Origin: Streptomyces sp. CB09001
GTDB taxonomy: Bacteria; Actinomycetota; Actinomycetes; Streptomycetales; Streptomycetaceae
Assembly: GCF_003369795.1 (NCBI RefSeq)
Contig: NZ_CP026730.1
Span: forward strand, 6,935,001-6,999,000
Length of the DNA stretch: 64,000 nucleotides
Direction: 5' to 3'
Shown: positions 37,081 to 45,504 of the stretch, one piece after another
Position numbering within the stretch: the first letter of the stretch is position 1
How the letters are laid out: the number at the start of each line of letters is the position of its first letter
Program-made: the position numbers and the translations under genes
Notes under the pieces: generated by a model
Told to the model about the DNA's origin: nothing
What the model saw: the letters and a program-made list of their open reading frames with translations, nothing else
The model's database searches: none

Positions 37081-37146
37081 GTTCCGCCGGGGCTCCGCCG
37101 TCTCCTCCCAGCAGTTCCGCCGGGGCTCCGCCGTCTCCTCCCAGCA
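37081..37146. repeat. Perfect 33-bp tandem duplication upstream of the PP2C gene
   Basis: Two identical 33-bp copies (37081-37113 and 37114-37146) lie head to tail 87 bp before the phosphatase start. In the minus-strand phosphatase frame each copy would encode 11 residues, AELLGGDGGAP. A possible upstream start at 37147 would include both. I cannot tell whether this is leader DNA or an N-terminal extension. Confidence 0.85.
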
Positions 37147-37282
37147 TCTCCCCGCGGGCCGGGGACCGCCGCACGAGGCGCGTCCGGAGTTGGTCTGTAC
37201 ATGACTCTACGGACGGTCCAGACTGTGCGCCGAGTGTCTCCCGCCCGCCCGTGCCGCCCGCCACCCCCACCGAGGAGCCCCC

Positions 37283-38203
37283 ATGCCCCTGCGCGCCCGG
37301 CAACGTTGTCACGCCGTCCTGACCGGACTCGCCGTCCTCGCCCTCTCCGTCGGCCTCGCGGGTCCGGCGCAGGCGGACGTTCCCGCCGCCGCGCCCGGTC
37401 TCGCGGCCGCCGCAGGCACCCGGACCGCCGACACCTGGACCGAGGTGGGCTCCGACCGCGCCGACCCGCTGACCGAGAGCCAGGGCCTGGCCTCGGTCGA
37501 GGTCCCGGCGGGCAGCCCCAACCGCTACACCGGGATCGGCACCATCCCGCTGGGCCTCAGCGTCCGCGGCTGGAACCACGTCGGCGACCCGGACGCGTCC
37601 TACGACGGCCACTACGTCGAGCCGTACCAGCGCGACGACGGGAACACGAAGATGTTCCGCGTACAGGCACCCGACGGGAGCTGGTCGGAGTACGTGCACA
37701 CGCTGAGCCCCGGCGAGGCGCTGAACAACTCGTGGTCCGCCGTCTCGCCCGACGGGCAGTGGATGCTGGCGGGCGAGTGGGGCACCATGAACCGGCTGCT
37801 GGTCTTCCCGAACCCGGGCGTCAACCCCGCCACCTCGCCCTCGGCGAACCTCCCGCAGGCGGCCACCGTCCACCTGGACCACGCCGTGCGCGACGTCCAG
37901 GGCTGCGACTTCCTGGACGCCACCGCGCTGCTGTGCTCCTCCGACGACCCGGAGGGCACGCTCTTCGGCATCACCAAGCCGCTCCTGCGGATCGACCTGT
38001 CGGCCGCGCCGAACGGCACCGCCGACGTCACCGGACACGTCACCGCGCTGCGGCAGCTGCCCCTGCGCAGCGCCTGCTCGGGCGGCTTCGAGGCGGAGGG
38101 CATCGACTACGACCGGCGTACCGGCACCCTGCGCGTGATCGTCGTGTCGCCGGGCTTCTGCGTGCTGACGGACAGCAAGACGTACCGGTTCACCCGGGGC
38201 TGA
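37283..38203 (+). CDS. Secreted protein of unknown function
   Basis: The 306-residue protein has a Sec signal peptide (1 to about 32, ending GPAQA). The mature part is rich in beta strands with repeated Gly/Pro/Asp loops (YTGIGTIPLGL, WNHVGDPDASYDGHYVEPYQ) and four cysteines (QGCDF, LLCSS, SACSGG, GFCVL) that could form two disulfides. The repeated strand pattern suggests a propeller or sandwich, possibly a sugar- or lactone-binding fold, but no active site is recognised. GAGGAG lies 8 bp upstream of the ATG. Convergent or linked partners are not evident. Confidence 0.8.
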   Translation: MPLRARQRCHAVLTGLAVLALSVGLAGPAQADVPAAAPGLAAAAGTRTADTWTEVGSDRADPLTESQGLASVEVPAGSPNRYTGIGTIPLGLSVRGWNHVGDPDASYDGHYVEPYQRDDGNTKMFRVQAPDGSWSEYVHTLSPGEALNNSWSAVSPDGQWMLAGEWGTMNRLLVFPNPGVNPATSPSANLPQAATVHLDHAVRDVQGCDFLDATALLCSSDDPEGTLFGITKPLLRIDLSAAPNGTADVTGHVTALRQLPLRSACSGGFEAEGIDYDRRTGTLRVIVVSPGFCVLTDSKTYRFTRG

Positions 38204-38223
38204 CCCGGCCCCTTCGCGCCGGG
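38204..38223 (+). terminator. Hairpin after the secreted-protein gene
   Basis: CCCGGC (38204-38209) pairs with GCCGGG (38218-38223), one base after the stop codon. A short T run appears 15 bases later. A weak terminator is likely. Confidence 0.45.
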
Positions 38224-38295
38224 CCGCCGGTGGTGCTTTTCTGGTGGTATCGGCCAGAGCCGTTTCGGTCACGACCACGAGAGGGAGCGATCACG

Positions 38296-38667
38296 ATGGA
38301 CGGTGAGCGACTGCATCCGGAGTCCGTCTCGGTGGAGCTGAGCGGGTGCAGCAAGGAGGACGCCCGGACCGTGTTCGACACCCTGTGCGCGTGCTTCTCC
38401 TCCGACCGGCACGCGGGCGATGTGACCCGGGAGTACGACGAGGTGCGCCCGACCGTGTGGCTCGGCACCTTCGACGTGGCCGACGCCCAGGGGGGCGAGT
38501 GCGACCCCGCCCGGCTCGGGGCGTCCGTGGAGGCCGACGCGCAGGGCGGCTACTGGGCGATCGAGCGGCTGCGCACCACCCTGGACTCCCTGTTCACCGT
38601 GCGCGACCTGAGCCAGGCCTCCGGAGACCAGGAGCGGGAACTGCACGTACGGCTCGAGAGCCGCTGA
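38296..38667 (+). CDS. Small conserved-type protein of unknown function
   Basis: The 123-residue acidic protein has no signal, no membrane helix and no recognised motif. It is predicted alpha/beta with the sequence VSVELSGCSKEDARTVFDTLCACF, two Cys three residues apart, and a repeat of ADAQGGE / ADAQGGY. It starts at ATG 38296 after GAGGGAGCG. Codon use is typical of the chromosome, which with the ribosome site supports a real gene. It lies between a secreted-protein gene and the PadR-linked reductase and could be independent of both. Confidence 0.7.
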   Translation: MDGERLHPESVSVELSGCSKEDARTVFDTLCACFSSDRHAGDVTREYDEVRPTVWLGTFDVADAQGGECDPARLGASVEADAQGGYWAIERLRTTLDSLFTVRDLSQASGDQERELHVRLESR

Positions 38668-38708
38668 CGGAGCCCGCCGGTGCCGGTGTGGCGTGCGCCG
38701 CGTCTTTA

Positions 38709-38747
38709 TGCAACTAGTTGCACAAGGGTGCGGCGGTCCTCTACAAC
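38709..38747 (+). promoter_or_regulatory. Promoter and PadR-type palindromic operator before fadH
   Basis: TGCAACTAGTTGCA (38709-38722) is a perfect 14-bp palindrome. It overlaps a -35-like TTGCAC (38718-38723), followed after 18 bp by a -10-like TACAAC (38742-38747). The reductase start is at 38778. A PadR gene lies downstream of the reductase at 40859, so the palindrome is the likely operator. Regulation is inferred. Confidence 0.65.
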
Positions 38748-38777
38748 AGAGGCATCACACCGCGCACGGAGGGCCCG

Positions 38778-40793
38778 ATGAGCCGTTACCCGCACCTGCT
38801 GAGCCCGCTCGACCTGGGCTTCACCACGCTCCCCAACCGGGTCCTGATGGGCTCCATGCACGTCGGTCTGGAAGAGGCCGAGCGCGGATTCGAGCGCATG
38901 GCCGCCTTCTACGCCGCCCGGGCCCGCGGGGGAGTGGGCCTGATCGTCACCGGCGGCATCGCCCCCAACGACGCGGGCCGCCCGTACGAGGGCGGCGCCA
39001 AGCTCACCACCGAGGCGGAGGCGGACCAGCACCGTGTCGTCAGCGACGCCGTGCACCGCGAGGGCGGCCGCATCGCCCTCCAGATCCTGCACTTCGGCCG
39101 CTACGCCTACCACGCCGACCTGGTCGCGCCGAGCGCGCTCCAGGCCCCGATCAGCCCGCACGTCCCGCGTGAGCTGACCGACGCCGAGGTCGAGCGCACG
39201 ATCGAGGACTACGTCCGCACCGCCCGCCTGGCGCGCGAGGCCGGGTACGACGGCGTCGAGATCATGGGCTCCGAGGGCTACCTCGTCAACGAGTTCATCG
39301 CCGCGCGGACCAACCACCGCACCGACCGCTGGGGCGGCTCGTACGAGAACCGCACCCGCTTCCCCGTCGAGATCGTCCGCCGGGTGCGCGAGGCCGTCGG
39401 CGAGGACTTCATCGTCGTCTACCGCCTGTCCATGCTCGACCTGGTGCCCGACGGCTCCACCCTGGACGAGGTCATCACCCTCGCCAAGGCCGTCGAGGCC
39501 GCCGGAGCCACGATCATCAACACCGGCATCGGCTGGCACGAGGCCCGCATCCCCACCATCGCCACCTCCGTGCCCCGCGGCGCCTACACCTGGGTGACCA
39601 AGCGCCTCATGGGCGAGGTCTCGGTCCCGCTCGTCACCACCAACCGCATCAACACCCCCGAGGTCGCCGAGGCGCTGCTCGCCGAGGGCACCGCCGACAT
39701 GGTCTCGATGGCGCGCCCGATGCTCGCCGACCCCGACTTCGTCGCCAAGGCCGCGGCCGGCCGCCCCGAGGCCATCAACACCTGCATCGGCTGCAACCAG
39801 GCCTGCCTCGACCACACCTTCAGCGGCCAGATCACCTCCTGCCTGGTCAACCCGCGCGCCTGCCACGAGACCGAGCTGGTCCTCACCCCGACCCGGCGGC
39901 GCAAGCGCGTCGCCGTCGTCGGCGCCGGACCGGCCGGACTGGCCTGCGCGGTCGGCGCCGCCGAACGCGGCCACGAGGTCACCCTGTTCGACGCCGCGAG
40001 CGAGGTCGGCGGACAGCTCAACGTCGCCCGCAAGGTCCCGGGCAAGCAGGAGTTCGACGAGACGCTCCGCTACTTCCGCACCCAGCTCGCGGCGCACGGC
40101 GTCGACGTACGCCTGAACACCCGCGTCGGCGTCGGCGACCTCACCGGCCACGACGAGGTCGTCGTCGCCACCGGCGTCACCCCGCGCACGCCCGACATCC
40201 CCGGCGTCGACCACCCGTCCGTCGTCGGCTACCTCGACGTCCTGCGCGACGGCGCCCCCGTCGGTGAGCGCGTCGCGATCCTCGGCGCCGGCGGCATCGG
40301 CTTCGACGTCGCCGAATACCTCACCGACGGCGGCGACAAGGCGCACGAGGACCCCGGGACGTACTTCCGCCTCTGGGGCGTCGACACCGACTACCGCGAG
40401 CCCGGCGGCCTCGCCGCGCCCGAGCGCCCCGCGCCGCCGCGCACCGTGCACCTGCTCCAGCGCAAGACGTCCAAGGTGGGTGCGGGCCTGGGCAAGACCA
40501 CCGGCTGGATCCACCGCACCGAGCTGAGGCACCGCGGCGTCACCATGGTCCCGGGCGTGCGCTACGACCGGATCGACGACGCCGGACTGCACCTCACCGT
40601 CGGCGGCGAGGCCACCGTGCTGGAGGTCGACACGGTCGTCCTGTGCACCGGTCAGGAGCCGAGCCGGGGCCTGTACGACGACCTGGTCGCCGCCGGACAC
40701 CGCGCGCACCTCATCGGCGGCGCCGACGTGGCCGCCGAACTGGACGCCAAGCGCGCCGTCAAGCAGGGCACCGAGCTGGCGGCGGCGCTGTAA
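38778..40793 (+). CDS. fadH: 2,4-dienoyl-CoA reductase-type flavoenzyme (FadH family)
   Basis: The 671-residue protein matches E. coli FadH in length. The N-terminal TIM barrel binds FMN (VLMGSMHVGLEE, GIAPNDAGRPYEG; Tyr and His in RYAYHADLV). The 4Fe-4S cysteines are in CIGCNQACLDHTF and later SCLVNPRAC. C-terminal FAD and NAD(P) Rossmann motifs are VAVVGAGPAGLACAVG and VAILGAGGIGFDVAEY. The enzyme reduces 2,4-dienoyl-CoA from unsaturated fatty acid beta-oxidation with NADPH. It is probably repressed by the downstream PadR via the palindrome upstream. Confidence 0.95.
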   Translation: MSRYPHLLSPLDLGFTTLPNRVLMGSMHVGLEEAERGFERMAAFYAARARGGVGLIVTGGIAPNDAGRPYEGGAKLTTEAEADQHRVVSDAVHREGGRIALQILHFGRYAYHADLVAPSALQAPISPHVPRELTDAEVERTIEDYVRTARLAREAGYDGVEIMGSEGYLVNEFIAARTNHRTDRWGGSYENRTRFPVEIVRRVREAVGEDFIVVYRLSMLDLVPDGSTLDEVITLAKAVEAAGATIINTGIGWHEARIPTIATSVPRGAYTWVTKRLMGEVSVPLVTTNRINTPEVAEALLAEGTADMVSMARPMLADPDFVAKAAAGRPEAINTCIGCNQACLDHTFSGQITSCLVNPRACHETELVLTPTRRRKRVAVVGAGPAGLACAVGAAERGHEVTLFDAASEVGGQLNVARKVPGKQEFDETLRYFRTQLAAHGVDVRLNTRVGVGDLTGHDEVVVATGVTPRTPDIPGVDHPSVVGYLDVLRDGAPVGERVAILGAGGIGFDVAEYLTDGGDKAHEDPGTYFRLWGVDTDYREPGGLAAPERPAPPRTVHLLQRKTSKVGAGLGKTTGWIHRTELRHRGVTMVPGVRYDRIDDAGLHLTVGGEATVLEVDTVVLCTGQEPSRGLYDDLVAAGHRAHLIGGADVAAELDAKRAVKQGTELAAAL

Positions 40794-40858
40794 GGAGAGG
40801 TACGGACAAAGGACGGGAGGAGCGCGGGCGGAGGACGGTCCGTCCCTAGGATGAGGCC

Positions 40859-41410
40859 ATGTCACTCCCGCACGCGATCCTCACCGCCCTGGTCGAAAAG
40901 CCGTCGTCCGGGCTGGAGCTGACCCGCCGGTTCGACAGGTCGATCGGCTACTTCTGGTCGGCGACGCACCAGCAGATCTACCGCGAGCTGGGAAAACTGG
41001 AGACGCGGGGCCTGATCCGCGCGCTGCCCGAACAGCAGCCGGCCCGCGGCCAGAAGAAGTCCTACGAGGTCCTGCCCGCCGGCCGCGCCGAACTGTCCCG
41101 CTGGACCGCGGCCCCGCAGGACCCCAAGCCCCTGCGGGACACCATGCTGCTGCGGCTGCGCGCCGCCGCCGTGGTCGGCACCGCCGGCGTCGAGACGGAC
41201 CTGCGGCGCCATCTGGAGCTGCACGAGCGGCAGTTGGCCGAGTACGAGGAGATCGAGCGGCGCGACTTCCCGCCCGGCCGGGACAGCGCCGAGGACCGGC
41301 TGCGGCACCTGGTGCTGCGGGCCGGCATCGACCTCGAGACGTTCTGGACCCAGTGGCTCGGGCACGCGCTGGCCGAGTTCGCCGAATTGCCCCGCGACGA
41401 TCCGGCCTGA
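40859..41410 (+). CDS. PadR-family regulator, probable repressor of fadH
   Basis: The 183-residue PadR protein has the N-terminal winged helix (LPHAILTALVEKPSSGLELTRRFDRSIGYFWSATHQQIYRELGKLETRG) and the C-terminal Vir_act_alpha_C helical domain. It is 65 bp downstream of fadH on the same strand, so it may be co-transcribed. The 14-bp palindrome before fadH is the candidate binding site. In Streptomyces PadR proteins often sense the substrate of the gene beside them. Fatty acyl-CoA or an aromatic ligand are both possible. Confidence 0.9.
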   Translation: MSLPHAILTALVEKPSSGLELTRRFDRSIGYFWSATHQQIYRELGKLETRGLIRALPEQQPARGQKKSYEVLPAGRAELSRWTAAPQDPKPLRDTMLLRLRAAAVVGTAGVETDLRRHLELHERQLAEYEEIERRDFPPGRDSAEDRLRHLVLRAGIDLETFWTQWLGHALAEFAELPRDDPA

Positions 41411-41430
41411 CGGCCTTCGCGGGTGCCCGC

Positions 41431-41988
41431 TCAGAACCGGTACGGCTTGGAGCGACGCCGCAGGAACCAGGCTCCGGCGATGACGCCGGCCCCCGCCAGC
41501 GCGCCGCCCGCCACCAGGGTGGCCGTGCCGTAGTCCTGGACGGCCCCGCCGAGACCGCCCATGACGCCGCCGGGGGACGCGGACGGGGAGGGAGTGGCCG
41601 AGCGGCTGGGCGACGGGGAGGGGGAGGGAGCCGAGGAGACGATGACCGTCTGGGTGCCCGCGGTGCTGTTGTTGGAGCACATGACGATCACCGTGTACGT
41701 GCCAGGCGAGATGCCCGACCAGGCCGCGGACTGGCCCGAACCGCTGCCGGACAGCGCCACCTGACGCCCCTGGGCGAAGTCCCGCTGACTGCTGGTGAGC
41801 AGCGAGGCGGTGCCCCAACTGCCGTTGAGCTGGGCGCAGGCCGTGGTCGTGACCGACACCGTGGTCCCGGTGGTGCTCACGGAGATTCCCGGTCCCGCCG
41901 GGGCCGGTCCGGCGGCCAGGGCGACGGGCAGCACGGCGGCGGCCGCCACGGTGGCGCCGGAGCGGAGAAGCGGCGATGAGATGCGCAT
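41431..41988 (-). CDS. Secreted, C-terminally membrane-anchored surface protein
   Basis: The 185-residue protein has a Sec signal peptide (1 to about 31), a beta-rich domain with a pair of Cys (TTACAQLNGSW and IVMCSNNST), a Ser/Pro-rich spacer at about 117-138 and a C-terminal hydrophobic stretch ATLVAGGALAGAGVIAGAWFL with a basic tail RRRSKPYRF. No LPXTG sortase motif is present. It would be held on the cell surface by its C-terminal helix. Function is unknown. Confidence 0.82.
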   Translation of the reverse strand: MRISSPLLRSGATVAAAAVLPVALAAGPAPAGPGISVSTTGTTVSVTTTACAQLNGSWGTASLLTSSQRDFAQGRQVALSGSGSGQSAAWSGISPGTYTVIVMCSNNSTAGTQTVIVSSAPSPSPSPSRSATPSPSASPGGVMGGLGGAVQDYGTATLVAGGALAGAGVIAGAWFLRRRSKPYRF

Positions 41989-42144
41989 TGTGGACTGCCC
42001 TCCGGCGGCACGGTCGGCGGTACATCCCTTGCGCCGCCGGGATCGGGAACGCCCGTGCCCCCTCTGGCAGCCAACAGGTCGCCGGCCGACCCCGCATGCG
42101 GAGCGCGACCGCCCAGGTGACGCCCTCCCCGAGCCGGACGTACG

Positions 42145-43134
42145 TCAGCGGCCGGCCCCCAACGTCACCTGCCGTTCCTCCGAGAGGCCGCCCCAGGTGC
42201 CGTCGGCCAGCCTCGCCCGGACCCGCACCCGGTGCGTCACCCCGGCCTCGCGGCCGGCGTAGAAGCTGTACTCGGCGCGGTCGCGCGGCGCGTCGGCGCC
42301 GTAGACCAGCGAGGTCGCGGCACGGCCGTCCAGGTGGATCCGGTACTCGGTCACCGGGGTCTCCGTGTCCGGCGGGACCCACGAGAGGTCGAGATAGTAG
42401 GCCCCGTCGGCCCGGTGCGAGGCCGCGCGCAGCTCCGTGGGCGCGGTGGCGCGTCGGTCGTCGGTGCCCGGAGTGGTGAGCCGGACGGCGGCGCCCGCGG
42501 GGGAGACGTTGTCGGCGGCGTCCCGCGCCCGCACGGTGAACGAGTAGCCGGTGCCGGCCCGCAACCCCGTGACCACGGCCGCCGTCTGGCTGCCACCGAC
42601 GCTGTGGACCTTCGTGTCGCCCTGGTAGACGTCGTACGACACCACACCGCGGTCGTCCTTCGCGGCCGACCAGGTGAGCTGGACCGCCCGGCTGCCCGCC
42701 GCCCGGCCATGGACGTCCCCCGGACGCGTCGGCGCGGAGTCGTCGGCCGCCGCGGCGGGAGTGGTCGCCCGCACCTCCCGGCTGCGCGGCCCGAGCCGCC
42801 CGTCGGCGTCCCGCGCCCGCACGGTGAAGACGTACGCCGTCGAGGGGCGCAACCGGGTGACGTCCACCATCCGCTCGGCCGCCGGTACCTCCCGCACCAG
42901 CGTGCCACCGCGATACACCTCGTAGGTCCGCACGTCGTCGACCGCGTTCCACATCACGTGCACGGTCGTCGCGCTGCCGGCCTCGGCCGTGACGCCCGTG
43001 GGCACCGCGGGCAGTCCGCCGCCGTCGGCCTCCCCGCCCCCGCCCGGGCCCCAGCCGCAGGAGGTGAGCAGGAGGAGCGTCCCGCAGAGCAGGGCGAACC
43101 GGCGCGGGAGAGGGGGAACGGGAACCTTGCGCAC
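42145..43134 (-). CDS. Fibronectin type III repeat lipoprotein
   Basis: The 329-residue protein begins with a lipoprotein signal ending in the lipobox LLTSC, a Gly-rich linker, and three fibronectin type III repeats (about 45-135, 143-230 and 236-325). The second and third show the standard RDAxxN/G..S spacing and W..xxDxxG core. These repeats usually act as spacers or sugar-binding adaptors. I begin at GTG 43134 because GGGAGG lies seven bases upstream and the lipobox follows. A longer frame back to 43242 lacks a signal. No catalytic domain is attached, which is unusual, so it may be a binding or scaffold protein. Confidence 0.85.
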   Translation of the reverse strand: MRKVPVPPLPRRFALLCGTLLLLTSCGWGPGGGGEADGGGLPAVPTGVTAEAGSATTVHVMWNAVDDVRTYEVYRGGTLVREVPAAERMVDVTRLRPSTAYVFTVRARDADGRLGPRSREVRATTPAAAADDSAPTRPGDVHGRAAGSRAVQLTWSAAKDDRGVVSYDVYQGDTKVHSVGGSQTAAVVTGLRAGTGYSFTVRARDAADNVSPAGAAVRLTTPGTDDRRATAPTELRAASHRADGAYYLDLSWVPPDTETPVTEYRIHLDGRAATSLVYGADAPRDRAEYSFYAGREAGVTHRVRVRARLADGTWGGLSEERQVTLGAGR

Positions 43135-43533
43135 GGCTCTGCCTCCCCTGCGGCGCCGATTCGACGGCGTGGACGGTAAAGGTCCGGACCAATAGGACGC
43201 CCGTGACGCGGTCACATCAAGGGGGCGGTGGGTGACGACCACTCGGAACGGTTACGTATGCTGGGTCACCTCGCGGTCGAACTGCCCGCATCCTCGCAGA
43301 AGTTCGGCCGGTGGCGCGTGGACCCGCTGTCGTCGCCGTCCCGCGCCGGCACGGGCGGCCGGGCGGGCCGGAGCCGGAACAGGCCCGGCCCGCCCGCCCC
43401 CGGTCCCGCACCCCCGACGATCCGGGCGTACGGCGGGCGTGCACCGTCTGGCCCTGCGAAAGGTGGTCGCGGGAGCGTTTCGGGGACAGATGAGGCCGAG
43501 TGTCCGACCATGCCCCCGAGGAGAGGCCACATC
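43135..43533. promoter_or_regulatory. 399-bp divergent region before lipoprotein and chitosanase genes
   Basis: I found no gene. It contains the palindrome GGTCCGGACC (43181-43190) and the inverted repeat GTGAC-GCG-GTCAC (43203-43215), candidate regulator sites. The chitosanase frame is open upstream to 43228 but reads as low-complexity Arg/Gly/Pro, which looks non-coding. Confidence 0.4.
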
Positions 43534-44391
43534 GTGCGTGTCCAGTCGCTGACACTGGTCGCGGCCAGCGCCGCCCTGCTCGCCCCCACGACGTTCCCCG
43601 CCGCTCCGCCCGCGCCGCTTCCCGAACCGCCGGTGCGGTCTCTGCTGCCCGGCGCCCCGGACCGGACAGGGCCGCCCGTGCGCGCGGACCGGTCCGGAGT
43701 CAGGATCGGCCCCCTGCCGCACGCCCCGGCCGGGCAGCCCGCGCCGCCCGCGCGGCTGCGGACGGACTTCGGCCCCGAGGCCGGGGCCCGTCCGCGGCGG
43801 GGCGAGAGCCCCGTCCGCGCCGCCGACCTGCTGGCCAGGGTGCGGGACTGCGACCCCGTCTCGCGTGGGCGCTACCGCAGCGACGCCGGAGCACCGGCGG
43901 ACATCCCGGTCTGCGGCACCCGGGAGGCCGTGTACTGGAAGGCCGACCTGGACGTCGACTGCGACGGCCGGCCCGGCGACCGGTGCAACAGTGGCACCGA
44001 CCCGCACTTCAGCCCCGCCACCGCGTACACCGAGTCCGACGGCCGCCCGCTGGACGCCGAACGCCTGCCCTACGTCGTCGTGCCCGGACCCAGCGACACC
44101 TGGGACCATCGCGAGGACGACGTACGCGGGGGATCGCTCGCGGCCCTCGTCCACGGGGACCGGGTGCGGTACGCGGTCGTCGGCGACGTCGGCCCGAGCG
44201 GCCTCATCGGCGAGGCCTCCTACGCCGCCGCGCGCTCCCTCGGCATCCCGGCGGATCCCGAGGGCGGCGGCGTGGCCTCCGACGTGACGTACATCGTCTT
44301 CAAGGGCAGCGAGGTCGAGCCCATCGAGGACATGGCCGCGGCCGAGAAGACGGGGGAGCGGCTGGCACGACGGTTCGTGGACGGGGGCTGA
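43534..44391 (+). CDS. Secreted GH75-type chitosanase
   Basis: The 285-residue enzyme has a Sec signal peptide in the first 27 or so residues. A Pro/Arg-rich linker leads to the catalytic domain (about 100-285), which has AVYWKADLDVDCDGRPGDRC with its Asp cluster. Other landmarks are DPHFSPATAYTESDGRPLDAE, YVVVPGP, AVVGDVGPSGLIGEASYAAARSLGI and VTYIVFKGS. This is the GH75 fungal-type chitosanase fold, in which an Asp/Glu pair cleaves chitosan. The GTG 43534 start has GAGGAGAGG seven bases upstream; an ATG at 43510 is a weaker choice. Secretion supports extracellular chitosan use. Confidence 0.9.
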   Translation: MRVQSLTLVAASAALLAPTTFPAAPPAPLPEPPVRSLLPGAPDRTGPPVRADRSGVRIGPLPHAPAGQPAPPARLRTDFGPEAGARPRRGESPVRAADLLARVRDCDPVSRGRYRSDAGAPADIPVCGTREAVYWKADLDVDCDGRPGDRCNSGTDPHFSPATAYTESDGRPLDAERLPYVVVPGPSDTWDHREDDVRGGSLAALVHGDRVRYAVVGDVGPSGLIGEASYAAARSLGIPADPEGGGVASDVTYIVFKGSEVEPIEDMAAAEKTGERLARRFVDGG

Positions 44392-44449
44392 GCGGGCGGC
44401 CGGTGCCTTCCGCCCAGCCCGTCCCGGGCCTTCGGGCCTTCCGGTGCCT

Positions 44450-44863
44450 TCAGACCTTCCGGTAGGAGTACGCCTCCGCGGCCGCCGCCTCCACGGCCGC
44501 GAGGTCGGCTCCCGTCGAGGCCGTGACGACCGCCGCCACCGCGCCCTCGACGAAGGGCGCGTCCACCAGACGGGTGTTCCCGGGCAGTTCGTCACCCTCG
44601 GCGAGCAGCGCCTTGACGGTGAGCACCGCACTGCCCAGGTCGGTCAGGACGGCGACCCCGGCGCCCCGGTCCACCGCAGCGGCGGCGGCCGCGACCAGTT
44701 CCGAACTGGTGCCGAAATCCCCGGACGCGGTACCGCCGGCCGGGGCGACGGCCACCGCCCCGGCACCGCCCGACAGGGCCTTCGCCAGTTCCGCCACGGA
44801 GGCGGCCACCTCGGCGCTGTGGGAGACCAGCACGATGCCCACCAACTGCTGCTCGTCACTCAC
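44450..44863 (-). CDS. dhaM: Dihydroxyacetone kinase phosphotransfer subunit DhaM
   Basis: The 137-residue protein has the PTS EIIA-mannose-like fold. The phosphorylated histidine is in IVLVSHSAEVA, and DLGSAVLTVKALL is the conserved loop. It has only the EIIA domain, without the HPr and EI-like fusions of E. coli DhaM, so it needs general PTS proteins (HPr/EI) as phosphate source. It would re-phosphorylate the ADP on DhaL. Its start overlaps the DhaL stop by 8 bp, the last gene of dhaKLM. Confidence 0.92.
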   Translation of the reverse strand: MSDEQQLVGIVLVSHSAEVAASVAELAKALSGGAGAVAVAPAGGTASGDFGTSSELVAAAAAAVDRGAGVAVLTDLGSAVLTVKALLAEGDELPGNTRLVDAPFVEGAVAAVVTASTGADLAAVEAAAAEAYSYRKV

Positions 44864-45455
44864 CGGCCGTCTCCTCCAGCGCCACGAAGAGCAGCGCGGA
44901 CGAGGTCGCCCCCGGGTCCTGGTGACCGATGCTGCGCTCGCCCAGATAGCTCGCCCTGCCCTTGCGGGCCTGCAAGGGCGTGGTCGCCTCGGCCCCCTCC
45001 ACGGCCGCCGTGCGGGCCGCCGCGAACGAGTCGCCCAGGGCGTCCACGGCGGGCACCAGGGCGTCGATCATCGTCTTGTCCCCCGGGGCCGCACCGCCGA
45101 GCGTCCGGACCGCGTCCACACCCGCCCGCAACGCCTCGGCCAGCTGCTCCGCGCTCACCTCGGGGGCGTCCCCGAGTGCCTTGCCGGTACGGCGCAGCAG
45201 CGTCCCGTACAGGGGCCCCGAGGCGCCGCCGACCGTGGAGATGAGCTGTCGCCCGGCGAGGGTCAGGACCGCGCCGGGGGTGTCGGGCGCTTCCCTCTCC
45301 AGCGTGGCGGCCACGGCCGTGAACCCGCGCTGGAGATTGCTGCCGTGGTCGGCGTCGCCGATGGGTGAGTCGAGGGCGGTGAGCCGTTCCGCCTCGCGGT
45401 CGACCAGGGCGGTGGCCGCCGTCATCCAACGGCGGAAGAAGTCGGCGTCGAGCAC
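44856..45455 (-). CDS. dhaL: Dihydroxyacetone kinase ADP-binding subunit DhaL
   Basis: The 199-residue helical barrel carries the ADP/Mg site with PIGDADHGSNLQRGF (metal-binding Asp residues) and GGASGPLYGTLLR (the phosphate loop of the family). Its bound ADP passes phosphate from DhaM to dihydroxyacetone on DhaK. It lies 49 bp after dhaK and overlaps dhaM by 8 bp, so the three subunits are made together. Function needs the neighbouring subunits. Confidence 0.94.
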   Translation of the reverse strand: MLDADFFRRWMTAATALVDREAERLTALDSPIGDADHGSNLQRGFTAVAATLEREAPDTPGAVLTLAGRQLISTVGGASGPLYGTLLRRTGKALGDAPEVSAEQLAEALRAGVDAVRTLGGAAPGDKTMIDALVPAVDALGDSFAAARTAAVEGAEATTPLQARKGRASYLGERSIGHQDPGATSSALLFVALEETAGE

Positions 45456-45504
45456 AGGATCTCCTTGCCTGGTAGGTACGTCGCGTCTCTTCCCCCGCCG
45501 GCCG

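Noticed and set aside
36995..38278. Long N-terminal extension of the PAS-GAF-PP2C phosphatase to 38278
   Set aside because: It would run antisense through the secreted-protein gene, which has a signal peptide and good ribosome site. A short extension to 37147 remains possible and is noted.
43228..43533. N-terminal extension of the chitosanase to 43228
   Set aside because: The extra 102 residues are Arg/Gly/Pro-rich without a signal peptide. The GTG 43534 start has an ideal ribosome site and signal.
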